The position numbers were made by a program, and so were the translations under genes. Below the pieces are notes generated by a model. The model worked only from the letters and a program-made list of their open reading frames with translations. It had not been told where the DNA came from and did not search any database. DNA of 64,000 bases from Lentibacillus juripiscarius JCM 12147 (GTDB lineage Bacteria > Bacillota > Bacilli > Bacillales_D > Amphibacillaceae), in contig BBCA01000001.1 of NCBI GenBank assembly GCA_001311805.1, positions 62,001-126,000 of the forward strand, read 5' to 3'. Below are positions 44,262-55,700 of the stretch, piece by piece. Position 1 is the first letter of the stretch. Each line of letters begins with the position of its first letter.

Positions 44262-44881
44262 TTATACCAATGTGCCGTTCTCAATCTGCAAAATCCGGTT
44301 TCCAAGCAGTTTTGCTTCTTCCTTATCGTGGGTAACCAAAAGGATCGGTATGTTCCAAAACGCATGCAGTCTTAATAGCTCGTTCCGGCATTCCATTTTC
44401 GTCTGGTTATCAAGGGAAGAAAATGGCTCATCCAATAGCAGTGCCTCCGGTTCCGTTGCCAATGCACGCACAAGTGCGACACGCTGCTTTTCCCCACCGG
44501 AAATAGTTCTTGGATATTCCTCCAGTAAATGCTGGATGCCCGCTACTTCCATAAGCTTTTTGGTCAATTGCTCGTTTTTCATGCCATATTTTATATTATT
44601 CCAGACCGTCATATGCGGAAATAGTGCATAATCCTGAAAAAGATAGCCGATGCGGCGTTATTGACGGGCAGCGGCTTTTTGCCCTCTTGTAATAGATCCC
44701 GGCCATTAAGTGTGATATAGCCGGAATCTGGTTGGCTGAGCCCGGCTATACAATTCAGTATCGTCGTTTTCCCCGCACCAGATGGGCCCGACAGCACCAC
44801 AATCTCTCCACCGGCTTCCAGCTGTACATCAAGTGTAAATGCCTTCAACTTTTTCTGTATATTTATATTTAGCGAGAGCAT
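44262..44881 (-). CDS. modC: Molybdate ABC transporter ATPase, short form, one frameshift
   Basis: ATPase of a molybdate/tungstate importer. Walker A SGPSGAGKTTILNC, signature ISGGEKQRVALVRAL, Walker B ALLLDEPFSSLD and H-loop VTHDKEEA. The break near 44655 (one base in TGACGGGCAG/GCGGCGTTATT; RRIGYLFQDYALFPHM follows) restores about 207 aa. It lacks the C-terminal molybdate-binding domain of E. coli-type ModC. Last gene of modABC. Confidence 0.88.
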
Positions 44882-44896
44882 TATTCATCCCGTCCC

Positions 44897-45572
44897 TCAC
44901 TGATCATTTGTAAAACGCAAAATATTACGGCCACTCCACCAGTTCAGCCATAATATAGCAAGAAAGCCAATAATGAGAATGCTGATTACCCAAAACACTG
45001 CCGCGTCTATTTCACCCGATTCGACGGCGAAGTAAATGGCAAGCGGAATAGTCTCAGTTCGATCTGGAATATAGCCGGCCACCATCAATGTTGCTCCAAA
45101 CTCTCCCAGTGCACGCGCAAATGTTAATACGAGCCTGCCAGCAATCCGGGCCATGCAAGCGGGAATGATATCGTCCAAAAACTCGCCATTTGGAAGCTCC
45201 CATCGTAAGTGCAGCATTTTCGATATTCCGGTCATAGTTTGAAAAAGAAGCTGCTGCGCTCTGGTACATTAATGGAAATGCCACAACAGCGGCAGCAATT
45301 ACTGCACCAGTCCAGGTGAATACAATCTGGACATCGAACCAGTTTAACAGCAGTTTCCCAATAGGACCGTTTCTTCCGAATAAATAAAGGAGACCGAATC
45401 CGACAACCGTTGGCGGGAGTACTAATGGCAGCATGAGAATGGACTCCAGCACCCGCTTTCCCAGAAATGAACTGCGTGCAATCAATCTTGCTGCGGTTAT
45501 CCCAATGACCGATACGATTAGTGTGGCAATACCGGCAATTTTTAAGGACAATAATAATGGTGTTAGGTCCAT
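44897..45572 (-). CDS. modB: Molybdate ABC transporter permease, one frameshift
   Basis: Membrane subunit of the molybdate importer. The start at 45572 (MDLTPLLLSLKIAG) fits GAGGAG better than the ATG six bases upstream. MLPLVLPPTVVGFGLLYLFG and ALGEFGATLMVAGYIP (coupling loop) are ModB signatures. The break near 45180 restores KWRVFWTISFPLAWPGLLAG. Length is about 225 aa with five or six membrane helices. It lies 12 bases after modA. Confidence 0.88.
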
Positions 45573-45584
45573 CGACATTCTCCT

Positions 45585-46350
45585 CTAGTTCCCAAAACCG
45601 TAATCCTCTAGAATGGATTGGGCTTTGTCCGTTTGTAAAAATGAGAGGAATGCTTTTGCTGTTTGCTTCGCCTCGCTTGACGCCATGACGGCAGCTGGAT
45701 ACGTAATCGGGTCATGGAGATTCTCATCGATTGACAGCACTTCTTTGGTGAGATCGGACCGCTTTAAGTCACTGCTGTAGACAAAGCCAATTTCAGTGTT
45801 TTCCGATTCGATATAGGTGAGAGTCTGTCTGGCATCAGTGGTATGGACGAGTTTGTTTTCTACGTCTTCCCAGACCCCGCTTGCCTTTAGCGCCTGCTCG
45901 GCATATTTTCCGGCGGGTACACTTTCTGGATTACCAAGTGCAATTTGTTTCACATCAAGCTCTGGCAGTTGCTGTAGTGACTTTATAGCAAAGGATTTTT
46001 GCTTACTGCTTGCCAATGTCAGACTGTTTTTGGCAAAATCAATTCTGGTGTCTGCTGCCAGCAAGTTTTGTTCAGCTAGCCGGTCCATCCACATTTGATC
46101 CGCTGACAAAAAACATCAACCGGTGCCCCTTGACTGATCTGCTGGGCGAGTTTTCCAGAAGCACCATAGTTTAGAGAGAGGACCACATTCGGGTGCTCTT
46201 TCTCAAATTCATCCGTCAGTTTGGCTAGCACATCAGATAAGCTGGCCGCGGCAGATAGAAGGATTTCCTTTTTTCTGTCTCATTCTGGCTTGTGCAGCCT
46301 GTCGTCATCACAAGAGCTGCAGCTAAAAGAATCAAACTGAGATAGCGCAT
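45585..46350 (-). CDS. modA: Molybdate-binding lipoprotein, two frameshifts
   Basis: Solute-binding lipoprotein of the modABC importer. The signal MRYLSLILLAAALVMTTGC has its lipidated Cys at residue 19. SAAASLSDVLAKLTDEF and LNYGASGKLAQQISQGAPVD are ModA motifs. Breaks lie near 46266 (T-run) and near 46110 (run of A in AAAAAAC; VFLSADQMWMDRL). Restored length is about 255 aa, ending LQTDKAQSILEDYGFGN. First gene of modABC; the start at 46350 follows AGGGG. Confidence 0.88.
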
Positions 46351-46358
46351 AACAAAAC

Positions 46359-46868
46359 CCCTATGTACGTTTTTTCGTTTCGGATAGACAGTTATTATTT
46401 TCAGTATTAGCACTAGTGAATAAATCATAAACACGCTCAGCCATAAATCACCTAGCGGGAAAATCAATCCAGCAGCCATGTACAGGATAAATGGAATCGT
46501 TGTCGTATATACTGTAAGTTTCCACAGTATGGAAAACCTTATTTTCCGCCACAGAAATTTAGCTAAACCAGTGCCAAGATAAGCAATCAGTGAAATGAAT
46601 AAAAATACCATAATCGTCAGTGGCAAGTAATAGAATATAAAGAAATAAATTAGAAAGAACAGCAGATTCATACTATTACCGGGTCCGTCCACGTCCTGCA
46701 ATCTGTTAGTGAATGATGGAACTGAAACCACCACCATCAGTATAAACATGTAGAGGACTGTAAAATCCATACCAATCGATTCAAACGAAACATCGCCTGT
46801 TTAGCCGGCAATTTCAGGCTATCAACAACATTCGCCAAAAACCATGATCTCTCATCCCTTGAGTACAT
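46359..46868 (-). CDS. DUF1189-like integral membrane protein, frameshifted
   Basis: Probable DUF1189-family membrane protein, function unknown. The proposed start at 46868 gives MYSRDERSWFLANVVDSLKL, then PAKQAMFRLNR. A break near 46780 leads to IGMDFTVLYMFILMVVVSVP and three more hydrophobic segments (LLFFLIYFFIFYYLPLTIMV, the WKLTVYTTTIPFILYMAAGL region, WLSVFMIYSLVLIL). As written the frame runs on into the modA signal peptide; an A-run one base short near 46372 would give a stop (KRKKRT) right before modA. About 170 aa, shorter than typical family members. Confidence 0.6.
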
Positions 46869-47111
46869 TACATATAAAACTTCTTCTATTTAAAATACCA
46901 TTAAAAGCACTTCATGACCATGAATATTCCTTGAAAGTTCCTCGCCCATCGACAAATTTCCCGAAATTATTTCCCGGGAAATAGTTTGATTTTGTAATTT
47001 CAAATGGAAACAAAAGCTTAAATCGTGTTATCATAGATTAATGGACAGATGGTACTGTCTGAACGAAAGTATATTTAACAAACACGAATAGAAGTAAAGA
47101 AGGTGCAGTAA

Positions 47112-48052
47112 ATGAATCAATCAAAACATTTGGCAGATGGAGCGTTACTGACGGCAATTTATATGATCCTGATGCTGATAGCAACTTTTATCCCTGTGAT
47201 CACAGTTGTTGCTACATTTTTACTGCCTGTGCCTTTTATATTATTTGCCTCAAGGCATGACTGGAAGCCATCGATTGTTATGCTTCTTGCTGCCGTTGGC
47301 TTATCGGCGATTTTTACGTCCGTTTACTCTGTACCGATCCCCGTCCTGATGGGTCTTGGCGGCATCCTGATAGGTAGCGCGATTTTCAGGAAATATTCTG
47401 CTTATGAGACACTGGCTAGCGGTACAATTGGCTTTGTCGCAGGGCTTGTTATACTGTTTCTGTTCAGTCAGTTCGTGTTTCAAGTTAATCTGATCAATGA
47501 AATGAATCATTTGATGGAAGAGTCGGCTGCGATGAGCAAGGACGTCATGGAAAATTTAGGACTTGGCAGTCAGGCCGAAGAACAGATGCAGCTGGTGATG
47601 GAACAGCTTGATATACTGATTGACCTCATTCCGGTATGGATTGCTTTAGCCAGTCTGTTAATGGCATTTGTCAGTCAGTGGATTAGCTATAAAGTGATAG
47701 CTAGATTGGAAAGTCGGTCACTGCACTTTCCGCCGTTTCGAATGTTTCGGCTTCCGGTTTCACTCATTTGGATATACTTTTTGCCTTGATTATATCCTTT
47801 ATGGATTTATCCGGAATTGGTGCACAAGCTGTCAATAATGTCCTGATGCTGACTGGAATATTTATGGCATTGCAAGGACTATCCTTTATCTTTTATTATG
47901 CCTATGTAAAGAATATAACAAAAGCACTGCCGGTGATGAGCGTCCTATTGACCATTTTTGTTCCATTCATTTTCCTTCACCTCGTGCGCCTCTTAGGTAT
48001 AATAGATATAGGTTTTGCACTCAGAGATCGCATTTCAGGTGGCAAGACATGA
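47112..48052 (+). CDS. yybS: YybS family membrane protein (DUF2232), one frameshift
   Basis: Polytopic membrane protein of the YybS family, conserved upstream of gdpP and rplI in Bacillaceae; function unknown. MNQSKHLADGALLTAIYMIL starts at 47112 behind AAGAAGGTGC. About eight hydrophobic segments; a Met/Glu-rich soluble stretch at residues 130-170. The break near 47780 (T-run; YFLFALIISFMDLSG) restores about 313 aa ending RDRISGGKT. It lies 27 bases before gdpP. Confidence 0.88.
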
Positions 48053-48079
48053 GCGGGAGTTCAAGTAGGAGCTGATGAT

Positions 48080-50055
48080 ATGCAGGACTTTCAACGAAAA
48101 CCGGCATTAAGCGGCCATTTACTGGTGATGTACCTTGTGGCTGCAATTATTGTCGGGTTTATCTGGTACTTTCAATGGATGCTGGGACTGGTAATGACAG
48201 CGATTCTGGCTGTTTCCATCTATTACAGTGTCCGGACAGAACGAAAGCTGCAGAATGAAACACAAAAATATATTGAAACACTTTCTCATCGTGTGAAACG
48301 GGTTGGGGAAGAGGCGTTGCTGGAGATGCCAATCGGGATTATCCTGTTCAATGATGAGTACATGATTGAGTGGGCAAATCCGTACATGAACCGTTTTGCT
48401 GAGGAAGAGGACTCGCTTGTCGGGATGTCACTGAATGTGCTTTCGGATGACCTTGCATCACGGATAAAAGAAAGTGACGACGAAATCTGGCTGGAGTTGG
48501 ATGGCTATCAATTTCAGATATCGATAAGAAAGGACGAACGGCTGTTGTATTTCTCTGACCGTACCGTACAGTCTGAAATTCAGACACGCTACGAAAATGA
48601 GAAAGCCGTCATTGCCATTATTTATCTTGATAATTATGAAGAAATCACCCAGAACATGGATGATACGCTGAAAAGTCAGCTGAATTCGAAAGTCACGTCC
48701 ATTCTGAACAGCTGGTCAACGGACTATGGTATTATTTGAAACGGACATCACAGGATCGTTTTATTGCCGTTTTAACAAAGGAAACATTGGATCAACTGGA
48801 AAAATCAAAATTCGATATCCTGGATGAAGTCCGTGAACTGAACGCCGAACAGAACATTCCCGTAACATTGAGTATCGGTATTGGGGTTGGGGACAGTACC
48901 TTGCCGGACCTTGGAGAAATGGCGCAGTCCAGTCTTGACTTGGCCCTTGGACGCGGCGGAGACCAGGTTGCGATAAAAGACGGGATGGGCAAAGTCCGCT
49001 TCTACGGCGGTCGCACCAACCCGATGGAGAAACGGACAAGGGTCAGGGCGCGTGTCATTTCACACGCATTGAAGGAACTTGTTCAGGAAAGTGACAATGT
49101 CATTATTATGGGGCATAAATCACCGGACATGGATTCGTTCGGTGCAGCGATTGGCATTTTGAATATTGCCAAGGCGAATGGTGTGGACGGCTATATCGTA
49201 TTTGACCCGGACGATGTTGATACCGGTGTTTATCGGCTTGTTGATGCGATGAAAAAAGATGAAGACTTGTGGAAGCATTTTATTGAACCGGATGAAGCGG
49301 AGGCATTAGTTACTAGCTGGACCTTGGTTGTAGTGGTGGATACACACAAGCCATCGATGGTTTCCCACGAGAAACTACTAAACAAGACGGAATATAAAGT
49401 AGTTATTGACCACCATCGCCGGGCAGAGGAGTTCATTGACAACCCAACGCTGGTCTATATGGAGCCTTATGCATCATCAACTGCAGAACTTGTGACGGAG
49501 CTGCTTGAATACCAGCCGAAGAACTTGAAGCTCAAAATGCTCGAGGCCACCGCTCTTCTCGCTGGAATTATTGTTGATACAAAGAGTTTTACACTGCGGA
49601 CAGGATCGCGTACGTTTGATGCCGCATCCTACTTGCGTTCAAAAGGTGCAGACACGGTGCTTGTGCAGCGCTTCATGAAAGAAGACCTTGATATTTATAT
49701 TAAACGGGGCAGACTGATTGAGCGCGCTGCAATTTACCGTGACGCCATTGCTATCGCCAAAGGCAAACCTGGAGAAGTTTATGGCGGCGTCCTGATTGCA
49801 CAGGCCGCTGATACGCTCCTGACCATGAGCGGAATAAACGCCTCATTCGTTATTTCCGAACGGGACGACGGGCGAATTGGCATAAGTGCGCGTTCCCTTG
49901 GTGATGTGAATGTGCAGGTCATCATGGAAAAAATGAACGGTGGCGGCCACTTAACTAATGCCGCCACACAGATTGAAGATACGACCATTGACGATGCAGA
50001 AGCATTGTTGAAAGATATATTGGAAGAATACTTTACGGGAGGGGAAAAAGAATGA
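48080..50055 (+). CDS. gdpP: c-di-AMP phosphodiesterase GdpP, one frameshift
   Basis: Membrane-bound enzyme degrading cyclic di-AMP to pApA, important for potassium and wall homeostasis. Order: two N-terminal membrane helices (LVMYLVAAIIVGFIWYFQWM on), a PAS domain (GIILFNDEYMIEWANPYM), a degenerate GGDEF domain (VTLSIGIGVGDSTLPDLGEM), then DHH (VIIMGHKSPDMDSFGAAIGI, VVIDHHRRAEEFI) and DHHA1 with GGGHLTNAAT. The break near 48737 (GIIYLKRTSQDRF) restores about 658 aa. Its TGA overlaps the rplI ATG. Confidence 0.95.
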
Positions 50056-50495
50056 AAGTGATATTTACCAAAGATGTTAAAGGCAAAGGAAAAAGGCGAA
50101 GTGAAAGATGTTTCTGATGGCTATGCCCGCAACTACCTCCTGAAAAACAACCTGGCGGAAGAAGCAACACCAGGAAACATGAAAGCACTGGAAGCAAAAA
50201 GAAAAAACAGCAGCAGCAGGAAGAAGAAATCAAGAAGGAAGCGGAACTGCTCAAAAATGAACTTGCAGATGTGACGGTCGAAATAAAGGCCAAATCTGGA
50301 GATGGCGGCCGTCTATTTGGTTCGATTACATCAAAGCATATTGCGGATACATTGAAAAAGGATTATGACTATAAAATTGATAAACGTAAAATCGAGCTTG
50401 ACAGCCCAATTCGGACGCTTGGCTATACCAAGGTTCCCGTTAAGCTGCATCAGGATGTTACTGGAACAATTAACGTCCATGTTGCGGAAGCATGA
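50052..50495 (+). CDS. rplI: Ribosomal protein bL9, two frameshifts
   Basis: 50S protein with two globular domains joined by a long helix. [20 protein letters not shown] and [20 protein letters not shown] form the N-domain; the helix is Gln/Glu/Lys-rich; the C-domain has [20 protein letters not shown] and [15 protein letters not shown]. Breaks lie near 50093 (AGGAAAAAGG) and near 50198 (AAAAAGAAAAAAC). Restored length is about 148 aa. Starts inside the gdpP stop (ATGA overlap). Confidence 0.95.
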
Positions 50496-50549
50496 TAGAA
50501 TGATGTTTTCGAAGCAGAGGCCTATGTCTCTCCATAAGGGGGGGAACCG

Positions 50550-51923
50550 ATGAGCGAACTATGGAATGATCGGACACCGCCGCATAATATCGAAGCTGAA
50601 CAAGCAGTCATTGGTGCGATTTTTCTTGATCCTGAAGCGATGCCAACAGCTGCTGAACGTCTCATGCCTGATGATTTTTACCGGGCAAGTCACCAGCGGA
50701 TTTTCGATGCTATGCTGAAATTGACGGACAGAGGAGAGCCGATTGACCTCGTTACGGTGACCACTCTCCTGTCCAATGAAAAGAAGCTTGATGAGGCTGG
50801 CGGGGTGGCTTATCTGTCTGATTTGGCCGGCAGTGTTCCGACAGCAGCCAATATCGTTTACTACAGCAAGATTGTTGAAGAGAAGGCATTGCTCCGCCGA
50901 CTGATTCGGACGGCCACAGATATTGTTACATCCGGTTTTTCAACGGAAGAAGATGTGGAAGATGTCTTGAACGAAGCGGAGAAAAATATTCTGGAAGTGT
51001 CCGGACGGAAAAATACCGGAGCTTTTAAAGCTATTAAAGATGTTCTTATTGATGTCTATGATAATATTGAACAGCTTCACCATCATGACGGGGATATAAC
51101 AGGAATTCCGACAGGCTTCAGGGACTTGGATCAAATCACATCTGGTTTCCAGCGGAATGATCTGATTATTATTGCTGCCCGTCCATCTGTTGGTAAAACG
51201 GCATTTGCGTTAAATATTGCCCAGAACGTTGCCATCAAAACGAACGAAAATGCGGCGATTTTTAGCCTTGAGATGGGCGCGGATCAACTCGTTTCCCGTA
51301 TGCTCTGTGCAGAAGGAAATATTGATGCACAGCGCCTTCGGACAGGAAAGCTTGAAGATGATGACTGGAGCAAGCTGACCATGGCTATGGGAAGTCTTTC
51401 GAATGCTGGCATTTTTATTGATGATTCCCCGGGCATTCGGGTAAGTGAGATACGTTCGAAGTGCCGGCGCCTGAAGCAGGAGCACGGCCTTGGTATGATT
51501 CTGATTGACTATCTGCAGCTTATCCAGGGCAACGGCAATTCTAAGGAAAACAGGCAGCAGGAAGTATCAGAAATATCGCGTGCCCTAAAAGCACTCGCGC
51601 GGGAATTGAATGTGCCATTAATTGCTTTGTCACAGCTTTCGCGTGGAGTTGAATCGCGTCAGGACAAACGGCCAATGATGTCTGACCTGCGTGAGTCTGG
51701 AAGCATCGAACAGGATGCCGATATTGTTGGCTTCCTGTACCGGGACGATTACTACGACCAGGAATCAGAAAAACAGAATATCATTGAAATTATTATTTCC
51801 AAGCAGCGAAATGGACCGGTCGGGGATGTTGAATTAGCTTTTGTTAAAGAATACAACAAATTTGTCGATCTGGATCACCGTTATTCCGAAAGTGATGTCC
51901 CACCGGAACCTGTACACGCGTAA
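50550..51923 (+). CDS. dnaC: Replicative DNA helicase (DnaB family)
   Basis: Intact 457-aa hexameric replicative helicase (named dnaC in B. subtilis, dnaB elsewhere). The N-terminal domain MSELWNDRTPPHNIEAEQAV is followed by the RecA-like domain: Walker A AARPSVGKTAFALN, EMGADQLVSRMLCAEG, Walker B GMILIDYLQLIQG, and the arginine finger region DLRESGSIEQDAD. ATG at 50550 follows AAGGGGGGG. It follows rplI by 54 bases. Confidence 0.97.
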   Translation: MSELWNDRTPPHNIEAEQAVIGAIFLDPEAMPTAAERLMPDDFYRASHQRIFDAMLKLTDRGEPIDLVTVTTLLSNEKKLDEAGGVAYLSDLAGSVPTAANIVYYSKIVEEKALLRRLIRTATDIVTSGFSTEEDVEDVLNEAEKNILEVSGRKNTGAFKAIKDVLIDVYDNIEQLHHHDGDITGIPTGFRDLDQITSGFQRNDLIIIAARPSVGKTAFALNIAQNVAIKTNENAAIFSLEMGADQLVSRMLCAEGNIDAQRLRTGKLEDDDWSKLTMAMGSLSNAGIFIDDSPGIRVSEIRSKCRRLKQEHGLGMILIDYLQLIQGNGNSKENRQQEVSEISRALKALARELNVPLIALSQLSRGVESRQDKRPMMSDLRESGSIEQDADIVGFLYRDDYYDQESEKQNIIEIIISKQRNGPVGDVELAFVKEYNKFVDLDHRYSESDVPPEPVHA

Positions 51924-51956
51924 CCAGCTTCATTATTATGGAGCTGGTTTTTTCTT
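51922..51956 (+). terminator. Terminator after dnaC
   Basis: AACCAGCT (51922-51929) and AGCTGGTT (51942-51949) with a following T-run. Confidence 0.88.
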
Positions 51957-51969
51957 GCTATTCACTTTA

Positions 51970-52005
51970 ACGAATATTATATTGTAAAAACAATTAATTG
52001 TTCGT
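51970..52005 (+). promoter_or_regulatory. PurR operator (PurBox pair) of purA
   Basis: ACGAATATTA (51970-51979) and TAATTGTTCGT region (core 51996-52005) are inverted copies separated by 16 bases, matching the spacing and CGAACAAT-type sequence of Bacillus PurBoxes. They lie just upstream of the purA promoter. Confidence 0.75.
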
Positions 52006-52012
52006 TTTTGTT

Positions 52013-52041
52013 TTGACATATAGGATCATGACTGGTAAACT
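52013..52041 (+). promoter_or_regulatory. purA promoter
   Basis: TTGACA (52013-52018), 17-bp spacer, TAAACT (52036-52041), about 50 bases before the start codon. Confidence 0.8.
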
Positions 52042-52058
52042 CATGCTGTTAGTGATGA

Positions 52059-53375
<1,317 letters not shown>

Positions 53376-53398
53376 AAAGCAAAACATGTGTGAAATCA

Positions 53399-53427
53399 GC
53401 CTCTGTCTCTACAGATAGAGGCCTTTT
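53399..53427 (+). terminator. Terminator after purA
   Basis: GCCTCT and AGAGGC enclose GTCTCTACAGAT (which can pair further), followed by CTTTTC. Confidence 0.7.
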
Positions 53428-53541
53428 CATGTCCATTTTCCCAGCTGGAGGAAAGTCAGGATGCAGTTGTCAGGATAAATGCTTCATTTGATGAACAGGT
53501 TTCCTGGATAACCATCCCTTTATTACGTGTTTGTCACTATT

Positions 53542-53558
53542 TGTAATCTGAATGTAAC
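53542..53558 (+). promoter_or_regulatory. WalR-type operator upstream of the M23 endopeptidase gene
   Basis: TGTAAT-CTGAA-TGTAAC fits the WalR direct repeat TGTWAH-N5-TGTWAH exactly. A second candidate TGTAAA-AAAT-TGTAAT at 53636-53651 has a 4-base spacing inside an A-run, so one lost A would make it a perfect site. The rest of 53428-53783 is A/T-rich with no other gene. Confidence 0.75.
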
Positions 53559-53783
53559 AAAAGACATATATTTTCCTTAAAACGCCGAAAATTTCTGTTT
53601 TATAAGCTTATAGGAGTGCAAAAATACCCGGAATATGTAAAAAATTGTAATCCATTATACAATTCCTTTACATTTGCATACCCCCTATTTTACCGCAAAA
53701 GGAATTATGGTAGATTGGTAGAGGAATACAGAGGATTTTTCAAAAAAATACATATAACGCGTTGGCAAAAGGGGAGTAAAGCA

Positions 53784-55263
53784 TTGTTTAATCGGAAAAA
53801 CAGCCCCACCGTCCTCCGGGCAAGCTGCACATGCTGACTAAAATTGCGGTCATGACATGTCTTGGTCTGTCACTGACATTTACGACAGCATATGCAGAAG
53901 AAGATGGGGCACTGGAAAAATATACCACGTTTACGTCGATGGCAAACATGTAGGTAAAGTGAATGACAAAACAGCTATCCAGAACTTGATGGAAACTAAA
54001 GTAGAGAAGAAAAAGGAAAAATTTGATAATTCTTCTCTGAGTATTGGTGAAAATGTTTCTCTTGTTCCAGAGCGTGTATTTGATCCATCGTACGACAACA
54101 GTGGCGTAAGCACCTATTTGAAGGACGAGCTTTCCGTTAAAGCGGAAGCGGTTGAATTGAAAATTGGGGACAGCAAGTTGGCTATTTTAAAGATGAAAAA
54201 ACGGCTAAACAAACTCTGAAAGCATATAAGGCTAAATTCGTTGATGAAGGAACTCTCGACAAACTAACACCGAAAAACAGGAAGATGAAGACGGCTATAG
54301 TCTGGAAACACTCGTAAACGAACAAAAAGATGCCGATGATCTTGGAGCCGGTGAGTCTATGATTACAGACGTTACACTATCGGAAAATGTTTCGCTTTCT
54401 GAAGATAAAGCAGTACCATCCAATATTTTGACGAAAAAGCAAGGTGTCAAAAAACTTCAAAAAGGGACGCTGGCTGATAAGGTACATCAAATCAGTGAAG
54501 GGGAAGCACTGGTTGAAGTTGCAAAGAAATACGATTTGACACTTGATAAACTGCTTGATTTGAACGAGGGGCTTAAGGAATCCTCTGTTCTGCAAATTGG
54601 ACAGGAACTTCATGTTACCGATTACCAGCCGTTTGTCGATGTTATCGTCAACAAGGAAACCAAGGTTAAAGAAACCATCGATTATGAGACAAAAGTAGTT
54701 AAGTCCGATGATCTTTATAAGGGTGAAGAGGAAGTGAAACAGCAGGGCGCGGAAGGCCAAAGTGTCGTCCATTATTCTTTGGAGACACATAATGGCAGTG
54801 TCACTGACCGGAACATGGTTGAGGAAAAGACAACAAAAGAATCCGTTAAAAAATCATTGTGAAGGGAACAAAGGTGGTCCCTTCACGCGGGACAGGCAGC
54901 CTGCACTGGCCAGCTGTCGGCGGCCATGTTTCCAGTAATATGGGAATGCGCTGGGGATCCATGCATAAAGGCATGGACATTGCAGGCCCTAGCAGCCGAA
55001 CCATACAGGCAGCCGATAACGGTACCGTTGTTTCAGCCGGATGGGACAGTGGCGGCTATGGCAACAAGATTGTAATCAACCATAACAATGGGATGCGAAC
55101 CGTTTATGCACACCTAGCATCCATCAATGTCAGCCCTGGCCAGACAGTTGAAAAAGGAAGAAAAATTGGGGTCATGGGATCGACAGGAAACTCAACAGGC
55201 ACACACTTGCACTTTGAAGTATATAAACATGGATCACTGCAAAACCCGCAGAAGTATTTCTAA
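53784..55263 (+). CDS. Peptidoglycan endopeptidase with LysM, G5 and M23 domains, about five frameshifts
   Basis: Secreted cell-wall hydrolase. TTG start at 53784 behind AGGGGAG; membrane signal LTKIAVMTCLGLSLTFTTAY before AEEDG. A lysine-rich N-part is followed by a LysM domain (ISEGEALVEVAKKYDLTLDK to IGQELHV), a G5 domain (FVDVIVNKETKVKETIDYET to VEEKTTKESV) and a C-terminal M23 domain with zinc ligands in HKGMD and HLHFE. Breaks lie near 53818, 53922, 54190, 54272 and 54860. Restored length is about 493 aa. The upstream WalR boxes and the walRK operon next door suggest control by cell-wall stress signalling. Confidence 0.85.
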
Positions 55264-55265
55264 AA

Positions 55266-55451
55266 GGCTGTTTTCTAAAGGTGGTTGCTTCGTCGCAATT
55301 TCTCTGGGAAGTGCGAGATAGGCAAGACCCCACAGGGCGGATGCCCAAGGAGGCTGAGGACAAGCCCACGGAAAGCGTAGTGTTTTTCCGAAGCGACTGC
55401 TTACGCCAAAATGACATCTAATTTGTCAACCATAGACTTTGGTGAACAGCC
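55266..55451. mobile_element. Short ISL3-like miniature element with repeat A core
   Basis: Left end GGCTGTTTTCTAAAGGTGGT and right end (reverse complement) GGCTGTTCACCAAAGTCTAT. The interior holds a repeat A core (GACCCCACAGGGCGGATG, GAGGCTGAGGACAAGCCCAC). Target duplication is unclear (TTTCTAAA versus TTTCTTAT). It begins three bases after the M23 gene stop. Confidence 0.6.
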
Positions 55452-55474
55452 CTTTCTTATTAAAATAACAAATC

Positions 55475-55516
55475 AAGACTGACTCATACAGCAAAAGATG
55501 AGTCAGTCTTTTTATT
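55475..55516 (+). terminator. Terminator downstream of the M23 gene and repeat
   Basis: AAGACTGACTCAT (55475-55487) and ATGAGTCAGTCTT (55498-55510) form a perfect 13-bp stem, then TTTATT. The miniature element separates it from the gene it probably serves. 55517-55700 holds the walR upstream region with no clear promoter. Confidence 0.9.
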
Positions 55517-55700
55517 AACTCGTACCATGTCGACCAGATTCAGCCTGCACCGTATTTTCTACCTCAATATAAGACATTTCAGGCAAAGTACGATAGAATA
55601 GACCAAAGAGCCATTAGCTAGTAGGATTGATAAATAGAAATAAACCCGGGGGCATTGACCCGGTTATAGAGATGAACCCAGAGCAAAGGAAGTGACGGTT

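Noticed and set aside
46225..46770. An apparent fusion of a membrane protein with the ModA signal peptide
   Set aside because: The frame is continuous only because an A-run near 46372 seems one base short; restoring it gives a stop just before modA, which has its own ribosome site and lipobox.
46970..46983. Perfect 14-bp palindrome ATTTCCCGGGAAAT upstream of yybS as an operator
   Set aside because: No second copy, no clear promoter next to it, and such palindromes occur by chance.
53616..53837. A 73-codon frame before the M23 gene
   Set aside because: It includes the promoter/WalR region and joins the real TTG start by chance; the protein makes sense only from 53784.
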